Source: RGIG9115 sp045649825
GTDB lineage: Bacteria; Bacillota; Clostridia; UBA1381
Length of the DNA stretch: 64,000 nucleotides
Assembly: GCA_045649825.1 (NCBI GenBank)
Contig: JAZRQO010000022.1
Location: 1 to 64,000 of the forward strand
Direction: 5' to 3'
Positions within the stretch are counted from its first letter, which is position 1. The number at the start of each line of letters is the position of its first letter. The notes under the pieces were generated by a model. The model was not told the origin of the DNA. It saw only the letters and a program-made list of their open reading frames with translations, and did no database searches. Position numbers and translations under genes: made by a program. Below, one piece after another: positions 17,699-25,693 of the stretch.

Positions 17699-18454
17699 AT
17701 GAAAAATGACAAGAAAAAAACAGGAGCAGGCTTCTACATAGCACTTTGTTGCTGTGTGGCGGCTATGGGAATTGTGGGATTTGTAAACACTCAGAGGGAA
17801 AAATCTGATGTTCAAATGAATGCTGATACCTCTGATGTTGCAGAAAGCTTTCCGGTTATCACGTTACCTGAGGTATCCGAAATGCCGGTGGTTGAAACTG
17901 AGGCGAAAAAGGTTGCAGAACCCAAGCCTGAGAAGAAAGAGAAAGAGCCTGAAAAAAAGGATATATTTGAAGATGCAGATGTAATAGAAGCAGGTGAAAA
18001 TCCTGAGTTCTACGACGGAGCAGTAATTGAATCTATTTCTATAAAGGACAAACCTGTATTTACAATACCTGTTGACGGAGAGATATGCCATAAATTTACG
18101 GGTAATGAACTCTATTACGATGATGTTATGGGAGATTACAGAACTCATAACGGGATAGATATAAAAGCCGACCCTGATAGTGATGTGGTATGTGGTGCTG
18201 ACGGTGTAATAGAAAGTGTATATGAAGGGACGCTTGGAAAAACTGTAGTTATAAATCATAATAATGGATTTTACACAACCTATGCAAATCTTGACGATAT
18301 ACAAAGCTTGAAAGCGGGGATGGAAGTGAAACAAGGCGATTTTTTGGCCCATGTGGGAAGCTATGCTCACGGAGAGAAAACAACGGAGCCTCATATTCAC
18401 TTTGAAATTATAAGTGATAATGTTTTTCTTAATCCGGAAGAATATCTCGGTTGA
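17699..18454 (+). CDS. SpoIIQ-like M23 family (LytM) membrane-anchored peptidase
   Basis: A 251-residue protein with one N-terminal membrane helix (about residues 11-30), a long charged Pro/Glu/Lys linker (residues 60-85), and a C-terminal LytM/M23 domain. The zinc ligands are present: His150 and Asp154 in THNGIDIKA, and His232-x-His234 in PHIHFE. The size and single-helix layout match SpoIIQ, the forespore partner of SpoIIIAH in the engulfment channel. Clostridial SpoIIQ proteins keep the zinc site, as here, unlike the Bacillus subtilis one. The ATG has only a weak ribosome site (GAAAGG). The gene is monocistronic. It could instead be another cell-wall peptidase. Confidence 0.75.
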   Translation: MKNDKKKTGAGFYIALCCCVAAMGIVGFVNTQREKSDVQMNADTSDVAESFPVITLPEVSEMPVVETEAKKVAEPKPEKKEKEPEKKDIFEDADVIEAGENPEFYDGAVIESISIKDKPVFTIPVDGEICHKFTGNELYYDDVMGDYRTHNGIDIKADPDSDVVCGADGVIESVYEGTLGKTVVINHNNGFYTTYANLDDIQSLKAGMEVKQGDFLAHVGSYAHGEKTTEPHIHFEIISDNVFLNPEEYLG

Positions 18455-18464
18455 TAATTGTTAT

Positions 18465-18515
18465 ACAACCTAACCCCGAAGAAATTAATAAAATGTTTCT
18501 TCGGGGTTAGGTTGT
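18465..18515 (+). terminator. Long perfect hairpin after the SpoIIQ-like gene
   Basis: A perfect 20-pair stem (18465-18484 with 18496-18515) with an 11-base loop, ten bases after the stop. It lacks a clear T-run, so it may act as a terminator or mainly as an mRNA-stabilising or insulating hairpin. Confidence 0.65.
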
Positions 18516-18593
18516 AATGTAGTTAAAACTATTTAGAAAAAATAATTCAATATTTTTAAAAAAAGTGTTATAAAATCTCGAAAGGGGGTATAT

Positions 18594-18734
18594 ATGTTCA
18601 GTGAATACAAGTGCTTGCACTTGGTAATAATACGGGAGGTGATGAGGTTTGCCGAGATATTCGGATGCGTTGGTTTCAGAAATTTTTTCTGCAAACGATA
18701 TTGTAGAATATGTTTCGAGATATGTTTCTCTTAA
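18594..18734 (+). other. Possible 46-codon leader ORF overlapping the dnaG start
   Basis: ATG 18594 follows an excellent ribosome site (AAAGGGGG, six bases upstream). The frame stays open for 46 codons, overlapping the first 29 codons of dnaG in another frame. The upstream part contains a perfect inverted repeat CAAGTGC-TT-GCACTTG (18608-18623). It resembles no known protein. It may be a translated leader that couples to dnaG, or a chance reading frame. Confidence 0.3.
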
Positions 18735-20442
18735 AAAACGCGGTAATGACTACAGCGGACTTTGCCCGTTTCATAACGAAAAAACCCCATCATTTCATGT
18801 AAGTGCCGATAAGCAGCTTTTTTATTGTTTTGGCTGCGGTGCCGGCGGAAATCTTGCACAGTTTGTTATGCGGAGTGAAAACGTAGATTTTGTTGATGCT
18901 CTCAAAATTCTGGCAGATAATGCAGGAATAACCCTTCCCGAAGAGGACAACTCCTATGATGATATCCGTCATAAAAAACGTATGCGTATTTATGAAATGA
19001 ATGCAAAGGCAGCGCGTTTTTTTCACGATTCGTTGAAAAATGCTTCTGTTGGAAAAGACGGTGCGGATTATCTGAAAAAAAGAGGTATGCTCCCGAAGAC
19101 TGTTACAACATTCGGGCTTGGATATGCTCCTAAAAGCTATGAAGCGTTGCTTAAACATATGAAGGGACTTGGATACACTGAACAAGAACTGGTTGAGGCC
19201 TCCCTTGCGGTAGAACGTGACGGAAAAGTGTATGATAAGTTCCGTGACAGAGTAATGTTTCCTATTATAGATGTTCGCGGCAATGTTATAGGTTTTGGTG
19301 GCAGAAGAATTCACGAACCTGAACCTGATGCAGACTATAAGCCTCCTAAATACCTTAATTCAGGTGAAACAATTGCCTTTGATAAAGGAAAGAACTTATT
19401 TGCACTCAATCTTGCAAAAAAAGCAGACACTAAACGTATTATCCTTGTTGAAGGTTATATGGACGTTATAAGTGTATATCAGGCGGGAGTGCAGAATATT
19501 GTTGCAACTCTTGGAACAGCTATTACTGAAAATCAGGCTAAGCTTATATCAAGGTATGCAGGTGAAGTTCTTATTTGTTACGACATGGACGAAGCGGGAC
19601 GTAAAGCGGTACTTAGGGCGATTGATGTTTTCTCGGCGGTTGGCGGGAAAACAAAAGTTGTTAAGCTAAAAGGTGCAAAAGACCCTGACGAGTATATTCG
19701 AAACAGCGGAATTGCAATGTTCCGTAAAGCACTTGATAATGCAGTTCCCTCAACTGAATTCAAGCTTTCCCTTATAAAGCTTGACCATAACATTGCGGAA
19801 ACAGACGGTAAAATTTCATTTGTAACAGCAGCTGTGGGAGTGCTTGCAGGAATTAAGGAGCCGATAGAGGTCGACGCATACATAAATAATATTTCAAAGG
19901 AAACGGGCATAGGCAAAGAGGCGATATACGCGGAGTATAGAAAAGTTGCCGTGTCTAATTCGAATAAGAATGAATTTGCTGTAGTGAGAAGCAAAAAGAG
20001 GGTGGGGCAGAATTCAGCCAAACTTAGTGCTGAGCTTGATGCGGAGCGTAGGCTTCTGAATCTTATTTCAACCGACAAGCGTATTTACAATGCTGTCAAA
20101 ACGGTTATAAAGCCTGAGGATTTTTCTGAGGCTACATTCTCAAAGGCGGCAATGATGATATATGAGTGCAGAGATAAGGGCAAAGAACCTGATCCTGCCG
20201 AAATATTAAATGCATTTTCGGAAACCGAAGCTGAAATGAGTACAGTTTCTTCTATATTTTATGAGCTTTCGGAATATAACGATAAACGGGCTACGGCGGA
20301 GGATAATGTGCGAACAATTCTCCTCTGTAGGATAAGCCGTGAAATTGCAGAAAACGAAAAAGATATACAAAAACTCGGTGAGCTTATAAAAGAGCAGAAC
20401 CGTATTAAAAAGCTTAAGCTTGAATGGGATCAGAAAGGATAA
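18649..20442 (+). CDS. dnaG: DNA primase
   Basis: A 597-residue primase that makes RNA primers at the replication fork. The N-terminal zinc-binding domain uses Cys39, His42, Cys60 and Cys63 (CPFHNEKTPSF and YCFGCGAGGN). The catalytic core includes FPIIDVRGNVIGFGGR and the Toprim motif EGYMDVIS near residue 275. The C-terminal helicase-interacting region is present. The start is TTG at 18649 behind GGGAGGTGATG. It is followed after 12 bases by rpoD, the usual macromolecular synthesis pair (without rpsU here). Confidence 0.96.
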   Translation: MPRYSDALVSEIFSANDIVEYVSRYVSLKKRGNDYSGLCPFHNEKTPSFHVSADKQLFYCFGCGAGGNLAQFVMRSENVDFVDALKILADNAGITLPEEDNSYDDIRHKKRMRIYEMNAKAARFFHDSLKNASVGKDGADYLKKRGMLPKTVTTFGLGYAPKSYEALLKHMKGLGYTEQELVEASLAVERDGKVYDKFRDRVMFPIIDVRGNVIGFGGRRIHEPEPDADYKPPKYLNSGETIAFDKGKNLFALNLAKKADTKRIILVEGYMDVISVYQAGVQNIVATLGTAITENQAKLISRYAGEVLICYDMDEAGRKAVLRAIDVFSAVGGKTKVVKLKGAKDPDEYIRNSGIAMFRKALDNAVPSTEFKLSLIKLDHNIAETDGKISFVTAAVGVLAGIKEPIEVDAYINNISKETGIGKEAIYAEYRKVAVSNSNKNEFAVVRSKKRVGQNSAKLSAELDAERRLLNLISTDKRIYNAVKTVIKPEDFSEATFSKAAMMIYECRDKGKEPDPAEILNAFSETEAEMSTVSSIFYELSEYNDKRATAEDNVRTILLCRISREIAENEKDIQKLGELIKEQNRIKKLKLEWDQKG

Positions 20443-20454
20443 AAGGTATTTATA

Positions 20455-21525
20455 ATGACTGATATGAAACAAATTGTTAAAGACCTTGTAGAACGCGGTA
20501 AAAAGAATGGAGTGCTTACTTTTGATGAAATCAACAGTGCGTTTGATGAAATTGAGATAACTCCTGAAAAGCTGGAGAAGGTATATGATATACTTGAAAA
20601 AGAAGATATTGAAGTAGCAAAAAATCTCGAAAAAGAGCTTGAAGAAATTGAAGTTACCAAAGAAGAACTTGAGGATATGTCTGTACCTGAAGGGGTAAGC
20701 ATTGACGACCACGTTAAGATGTATCTTAAAGAAATCGGTAAGGTAGACCTGCTCAGCGTCCAGGAAGAACTGGATCTTGCAAAACGTATGAAAGAAGGGG
20801 ATGAAGAAGCAAAAAAGAAGCTTGCTGAGGCAAATCTCCGACTTGTTGTAAGTATTGCAAAGCGTTATGTAGGAAGAGGAATGTTGTTCCTGGACCTTAT
20901 ACAAGAGGGTAACCTTGGTCTTATAAAAGCCGTGGATAAGTTCGATTATACAAAGGGCTATAAATTCAGTACCTATGCTACATGGTGGATTCGTCAGGCA
21001 ATAACAAGAGCTATTGCTGACCAGGCAAGAACAATCAGAATACCTGTGCATATGGTTGAAACCATAAACAAGCTTGTTAGAATTTCACGTCAACTCGTTC
21101 AGGAATATGGAAGAGAACCAACTCATGAGGAGCTTGCTAAAGAGCTTAATATGCCTATAGATAAGGTGCGTGAAATATCAAAGATTTCACAGGAGCCTGT
21201 ATCCCTTGAAACTCCTATTGGTGAGGAAGAGGATAGCCATCTTGGTGACTTTATTGAGGACCAGGATGCGCCTGCACCGTCTGAGGCTGCAAGCTTTGTG
21301 CTTCTGAAAGAGCATTTGTTTGATGTTCTCAAAACTCTTAACCCAAGGGAAGAACAAGTCTTAAGGCTTCGTTTCGGACTTGACGACGGAAGGCAGAGAA
21401 CTCTTGAAGAGGTTGGTCATGAGTTCCAGGTAACAAGAGAAAGAATAAGACAGATTGAAGCGAAGGCGTTAAGAAAGCTTCGTCACCCGTCAAGAAGTAA
21501 AAAACTTAAAGATTATCTTGATTAA
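20455..21525 (+). CDS. rpoD: RNA polymerase primary sigma factor (sigma-70/SigA)
   Basis: A 356-residue primary sigma factor. Region 1.1 is short and acidic. Region 1.2 starts with DDHVKMYLKEIGKVDLLS. Region 2 carries DLIQEGNLGLIKAVDKFD and FSTYATWWIRQAITRAI (-10 recognition). Region 4.2 carries TLEEVGHEFQVTRERIRQIE (-35 helix-turn-helix). The length fits the Firmicutes SigA form without a long non-conserved insert. It lies 12 bases after dnaG. The many TTGACA/TATAAT promoters in this window are what this factor should read. Confidence 0.97.
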   Translation: MTDMKQIVKDLVERGKKNGVLTFDEINSAFDEIEITPEKLEKVYDILEKEDIEVAKNLEKELEEIEVTKEELEDMSVPEGVSIDDHVKMYLKEIGKVDLLSVQEELDLAKRMKEGDEEAKKKLAEANLRLVVSIAKRYVGRGMLFLDLIQEGNLGLIKAVDKFDYTKGYKFSTYATWWIRQAITRAIADQARTIRIPVHMVETINKLVRISRQLVQEYGREPTHEELAKELNMPIDKVREISKISQEPVSLETPIGEEEDSHLGDFIEDQDAPAPSEAASFVLLKEHLFDVLKTLNPREEQVLRLRFGLDDGRQRTLEEVGHEFQVTRERIRQIEAKALRKLRHPSRSKKLKDYLD

Positions 21526-21529
21526 TAGT

Positions 21530-21555
21530 TTAGGGTTGTCATCAGACAACCCTAA
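21530..21555 (+). terminator. Terminator-like hairpin after rpoD
   Basis: A perfect 11-pair stem TTAGGGTTGTC / GACAACCCTAA with a four-base loop, a few bases after the rpoD stop. The following T-run is weak (TGGTGTTTT), so read-through into prmA is likely. Confidence 0.6.
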
Positions 21556-21578
21556 TGGTGTTTTAAGGAGAATGTATA

Positions 21579-22550
21579 ATGGAATGGCTAAAAATTACGA
21601 TTTTTTCAACGTCTGAGGGAATAGACCCTGTTTGTGGAAGGCTTTACAACCTTGGAATAACAGGAACTGAAATAGAAGATTTTGACGATTTCACTCAGTT
21701 TCTTGAGGATAACAGGCAGTGTTGGGACTATGTGGATGATGAACTTGTAGAATCTAAAAAAGGTGAAACAAAGATAATTTGCTACATAAGCAATACCCCG
21801 GATGGTATGGAAACCCTTGTTGATATAAAAAACAGTCTTTGCGAGCTTAAAGCTTTTGACGGTGAGGGCTTATTCGGCAGACTTGAGATTGATGAGTCTG
21901 TTTTGAATGAAGAGGATTGGGCAAATAACTGGAAGAAGTATTTTCATCCTTTGGAAATAGGCGAAAAACTTCTTGTATGCCCTGAGTGGGAAGTAATTGA
22001 TACACCCGGGAAAACTGTATTCAAAATAAATCCCGGAATGACTTTTGGTACAGGCTCGCATCACACAACAAGACTTTGTATTGAAAATCTTGAAAAGTAT
22101 ATAACAGATGGCTGTAGCGTGGCAGACCTTGGCTGTGGCAGCGGCATTCTTTCCGTAATATCTCTTATGCTTGGCGCAGATCACGCAACGGCTGTGGATA
22201 TCGACAGTAATTGTGTGAATATTGCGTATGAAAATGCAGAGCGTAACAAGGTGGATAAAAATAAATACCGTGTCCTTGCAGGCAATGTTCTTGAAGAAGG
22301 CAAGGTTTCAGATACGATTGCAGATCGCAAATATGATGTTGTATGCGCAAATATAGTGGCAGATGTAATTATTGCACTTCTGCCTTATGCAAAGTCAATT
22401 CTTAAAGATAAGGGTACCTTTATAACATCCGGCATAATCGTTGACAGACGTGAAGATGTTGAACGTGCAATTTATGATAACGGGTTTAAAGTAATTAATG
22501 CTTCAACATCAGGAGAGTGGGTTTGTATGGTTTGTAGAAAGGCAGAGTAA
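21579..22550 (+). CDS. prmA: Ribosomal protein L11 methyltransferase
   Basis: A 323-residue S-adenosylmethionine-dependent methyltransferase that trimethylates L11. The family block NPGMTFGTGSHHTTRLC is followed by the SAM motif VADLGCGSGILSVIS (about residues 186-200) and by VVCANIVADVI (NPPY-like catalytic region). The N-terminal substrate-binding domain begins WLKITIFSTSEGIDPV. The ATG follows TAAGGAGAA. Its stop overlaps the next start by one base (TAATG), and the next gene leads into rsmE. Confidence 0.94.
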   Translation: MEWLKITIFSTSEGIDPVCGRLYNLGITGTEIEDFDDFTQFLEDNRQCWDYVDDELVESKKGETKIICYISNTPDGMETLVDIKNSLCELKAFDGEGLFGRLEIDESVLNEEDWANNWKKYFHPLEIGEKLLVCPEWEVIDTPGKTVFKINPGMTFGTGSHHTTRLCIENLEKYITDGCSVADLGCGSGILSVISLMLGADHATAVDIDSNCVNIAYENAERNKVDKNKYRVLAGNVLEEGKVSDTIADRKYDVVCANIVADVIIALLPYAKSILKDKGTFITSGIIVDRREDVERAIYDNGFKVINASTSGEWVCMVCRKAE

Positions 22551-23653
22551 TGGTATATAATATCGGTTTGGAGTGCGGTGCAGATTTTTGTGGTAAACGT
22601 TGTAACGCCTATCTTATAACTGGGGACAAAAATATAATAATTGACACTGTTCCAAAAGAGTTTGAAAATGAATTTGAAAGTTCAGTAGAAAAATACATAT
22701 CTGTTTCAGAAATAGATTGTGTTTTTCTTCTTAGTGTACTGCCTGAGCGTGCAGGGGCAATAGAAAAGCTTTTGGTGAAAAATCCCGATATAACCGTTTA
22801 TGCCACAGCGGCAGGTATAAGGAATTTAACAGAAATCACAGGCAGGCAGTTTAAAAGCGTGATTTGCAAAAACGGAGTGGAAATAACACTAGGGGATAAT
22901 GTGTTTGTACCGTATATAACACCAAATATTACATCTCCTGACTCAATGCTTCTTGCAGATAAAAAAGCTGGTAGTATGTATACAGGGGAGTTGTTTTCAA
23001 CAGTTGAGGGAACGGAAGACTATTTTGAAAAATATCTCCGTTGTTATATAACGTCTATTTCATCTGCACTTGATGTTGTAAGCAGGGTTAATCCAAGTGT
23101 TATATATACAGCTTACGGCAGGTGTGAAAATTGTGATGAAAGTATAAAATTATACCGTGACTTATTAAAAAAAGAAATGAAAAGCGATTTTGTGGTTGTT
23201 GCATACTCATCAAAAACAGGAAACAATAAGTCAATGGCTGTTTTCTGCGAAAATGAACTGAACAATTCAGGAATTAAAACAAAGCTTTTTTGTCTTGACA
23301 TTCCCGAAGAAAGAAATTCTGCAGTATGTCAAATAAACTGTGCCATAGGACTTGTTCTGTGCTTGCCTACGGAGAACAGAACTATGCCGGGCAGTGTGTG
23401 GGGTTTTCTGTCATCAATGGATGTAAACCTTGTAAGCGGCAAGCCATATTTTGTATCCGGCTCTTATGGTTGGAGTTGTGAGGGTGCATTTATGGCGAAC
23501 GAAATTCTTTCAATGCTTAAAATGCGAAGAGTTTGCAAACCTGTGGAATGTGTGTTTACTCCGAATGACGGAGATAAGCAAAACCTTTGCGAAGCTGTAA
23601 AAGCTTTAACTGATTTTATTACAAAACAAAAGGAGAAAAGCATTAATGCCTAA
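22550..23653 (+). CDS. Flavodiiron-like protein lacking the metal ligands
   Basis: A 367-residue protein with the two-domain layout of flavodiiron (FprA-type) proteins: a metallo-beta-lactamase-like domain (1-215) and a flavodoxin-like domain starting VVVAYSSKTGNNKSMA (about residue 222). The metal site is gone. Where the family has HxExDHxG, this protein has SVLPERAG, and the later aspartate and histidine positions read GELFS and YTAYGR. It therefore should not reduce oxygen or NO at a diiron centre. The FMN domain is also divergent. It sits between prmA and rsmE, overlapping both (by one and eight bases), so it is co-translated with two ribosome-modification genes. Its function is unknown; a structural or regulatory role is an inference. 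Confidence 0.7.
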   Translation: MVYNIGLECGADFCGKRCNAYLITGDKNIIIDTVPKEFENEFESSVEKYISVSEIDCVFLLSVLPERAGAIEKLLVKNPDITVYATAAGIRNLTEITGRQFKSVICKNGVEITLGDNVFVPYITPNITSPDSMLLADKKAGSMYTGELFSTVEGTEDYFEKYLRCYITSISSALDVVSRVNPSVIYTAYGRCENCDESIKLYRDLLKKEMKSDFVVVAYSSKTGNNKSMAVFCENELNNSGIKTKLFCLDIPEERNSAVCQINCAIGLVLCLPTENRTMPGSVWGFLSSMDVNLVSGKPYFVSGSYGWSCEGAFMANEILSMLKMRRVCKPVECVFTPNDGDKQNLCEAVKALTDFITKQKEKSINA

Positions 23654-24389
23654 GTTTTTTGTAGAGCCTTCAAAGGTAAAAAACGGCACAATTGTGATTG
23701 ACACCGAGGACGTTAATCACATAACAAGAGTGCTCAGAATGGAAATCGGGGACGAGATTTCTGTTTGCGATTCTGCAGGTACTGATTATGTTGCAAAGAT
23801 AAATGAAATTTCTAAGAATGCAGTTATTTGCAGTGTCGTAGACAGTAAGAAATCCGATACTGAGCCGGAGCTTCAGGTAACTCTCTGGCAGGGGATACCA
23901 AAAGGCTCAAAAATGGAGTACATTATTCAGAAAACTACTGAGCTTGGAATAAAACGCATTGTTCCTGTTACAATGTCAAGATGTGTTTCAAAGATTGAGA
24001 ATAAAAAAGATGGTGAGAAAAAAGTTCAAAGATGGCAGAAAATTGCAGAGTCGGCGGCTAAACAAAGCGGAAGAGGTATAGTACCTGAAATATGTATGCC
24101 TGTAAGCTTTAGTGAAGCAGTTGACGGCCTGCTTAAATGTGATAAGGCTTTTGCGCCATATGAGTGTGAAGAAAATAATTCAATAAAGTCAGTGATTTCG
24201 GGGATTGGTGGAAATATGAGTCTTGGATTTATTATAGGCCCTGAAGGCGGCTTTGCACCTGAAGAAATTGATAATTTAACAGGACGGAGTATTCCATCGG
24301 TTACTCTGGGAAAACGAATTTTAAGAACTGAAACAGCGGGGGAAACTGTTCTTGCCATACTTATGTATGAGGCAGACGAAATGCAGTAA
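23646..24389 (+). CDS. rsmE: 16S rRNA (uracil(1498)-N(3))-methyltransferase
   Basis: A 247-residue SPOUT-fold methyltransferase that methylates U1498 of 16S rRNA. The N-terminal PUA-like part has HITRVLRMEIGDEISVCD. The knot region contains FIIGPEGGFAPEEID and LGKRILRTETAGETVLAIL, the SAM-binding motifs. The ATG overlaps the end of the flavodiiron-like gene by eight bases and is preceded by AAAGGAGAAAAG within it. prmA and rsmE together in one transcript is a common clostridial arrangement. Confidence 0.94.
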   Translation: MPKFFVEPSKVKNGTIVIDTEDVNHITRVLRMEIGDEISVCDSAGTDYVAKINEISKNAVICSVVDSKKSDTEPELQVTLWQGIPKGSKMEYIIQKTTELGIKRIVPVTMSRCVSKIENKKDGEKKVQRWQKIAESAAKQSGRGIVPEICMPVSFSEAVDGLLKCDKAFAPYECEENNSIKSVISGIGGNMSLGFIIGPEGGFAPEEIDNLTGRSIPSVTLGKRILRTETAGETVLAILMYEADEMQ

Positions 24390-24410
24390 TATACGAAAGG
24401 TGGAACTAAC

Positions 24411-25619
24411 TTGAAGAAGAAATTATTGGTAGCACAATCCGGAGGGCCTACAGCAGTTATTAATTCATCTCTCGCCGGTGTTGTTGATTATGCCCTTAAA
24501 TGCGGTGAGTTTTCAGGAGTGATAGGAAGTATAAACGGTATAGAGGGTGTATTCAACGAAAATTTTATTGATATGGAAAAGTTCCGAGAAGATAAAAGAA
24601 TAAAGATTTTGAAGCAAACACCGTCTTCATACCTTGGCTCCTGCCGCAGAAAGCTTGAAAATAATGATTGTGTATATGAGGAGATATTCAATATATTTGA
24701 CAAACACAATATCGGTGCTTTCGTTTACATAGGAGGCAACGATTCTATGGACACAGTAAATAAGCTTAGTTTTTATGCTTCATCCCACAGGAAAGATGTA
24801 ACGGTTACGGGAGTACCCAAAACAATTGATAACGACCTTGTATTAACCGACCATACCCCGGGATATGGGAGCTGTGCAAAGTATATTGCAAACTCTATAC
24901 GTCAGCTTTTTCTCGATACAGCCGTATACGATATGCAGTCTGTTATTATTGCAGAAATAATGGGGAGAAATGCAGGATGGCTCACTGCTGCTGCAGCGCT
25001 TGCCAATGATGGCTCGGTTTCTCCTGTTGATATTATTTGTATGCCTGAGGTACCTTTTGAAATAGATAAATTCCTAAATAAAACAGCAGAGGTTTTAAAA
25101 TCGAAAAGCTCTACAATAATTGCGGTATCGGAAGGGATTTGCGATAAAAACGGAAATTATGTAACAGCTGGTCTTGACGATCGTTCCAAAGATGACGGCT
25201 TTGCCCATGCGGCTCTCGGCGGCGTGGGAAGATACGTGGAGAGCTTTATAAAATCAGAACTTGGTGTAAAAACAAGAACAATCGAATTCAGTACACTTCA
25301 GAGATGTAATTCTGAAACTGCATCACTTTGTGATGTTGAAGAAGCATTCCGTCAGGGTGAGTACGGAGCAAAGCTTGCATCTGAAGGTGTGGGCGGAGTT
25401 ATGGTTGGAATTACCCGTGGGGACGGTGAGTACAATCCCACTATTACAAGCTTTCCTATCGGTGAAATTGCAAATAAAGAAAAGAAGATGCATGAAACTA
25501 TGCTTGGAGCAGACGGATTCTCTGTTACGGATGAGTATATAAAATATGCCTCACCTTTGATTGCAGGGCAACCTGAGATTATTTACAAAAACGGAATTAT
25601 GCAATTTGAGATTCGGTGA
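24411..25619 (+). CDS. pfp: 6-phosphofructokinase, pyrophosphate-dependent type
   Basis: A 402-residue phosphofructokinase. The phosphoryl-donor loop reads GGNDSMD and the catalytic loop PKTIDND. In this superfamily an Asp in the first loop (GGDD type) and Lys in the second (PKTIDND, not PGTIDND) mark pyrophosphate users, so the donor is inferred to be PPi. The substrate-binding blocks EIMGRNAGWL and RTIEFSTLQR are present. The start is TTG at 24411 behind AAAGGTGG. It lies 21 bases after rsmE. With pyk in the same window this gives a glycolysis that can save ATP at the PFK step. Confidence 0.88.
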   Translation: MKKKLLVAQSGGPTAVINSSLAGVVDYALKCGEFSGVIGSINGIEGVFNENFIDMEKFREDKRIKILKQTPSSYLGSCRRKLENNDCVYEEIFNIFDKHNIGAFVYIGGNDSMDTVNKLSFYASSHRKDVTVTGVPKTIDNDLVLTDHTPGYGSCAKYIANSIRQLFLDTAVYDMQSVIIAEIMGRNAGWLTAAAALANDGSVSPVDIICMPEVPFEIDKFLNKTAEVLKSKSSTIIAVSEGICDKNGNYVTAGLDDRSKDDGFAHAALGGVGRYVESFIKSELGVKTRTIEFSTLQRCNSETASLCDVEEAFRQGEYGAKLASEGVGGVMVGITRGDGEYNPTITSFPIGEIANKEKKMHETMLGADGFSVTDEYIKYASPLIAGQPEIIYKNGIMQFEIR

Positions 25620-25693
25620 AATTTTAACAGCTTGTATTGCTGAGCGCAGTATATCTATGATAAAACTATTATTTTTGAAAGTGGGGACTGATT

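Noticed and set aside
17864..18400. A 178-codon minus-strand open frame opposite the SpoIIQ-like gene
   Set aside because: It is an artefact of the plus-strand codon use; the plus-strand protein has clear zinc-site motifs.
20206..21051. A 281-codon minus-strand open frame over dnaG and rpoD
   Set aside because: It is a shadow of two strongly coding plus-strand genes; its translation is low-complexity (Phe/Tyr/Ile-rich) with no motifs.
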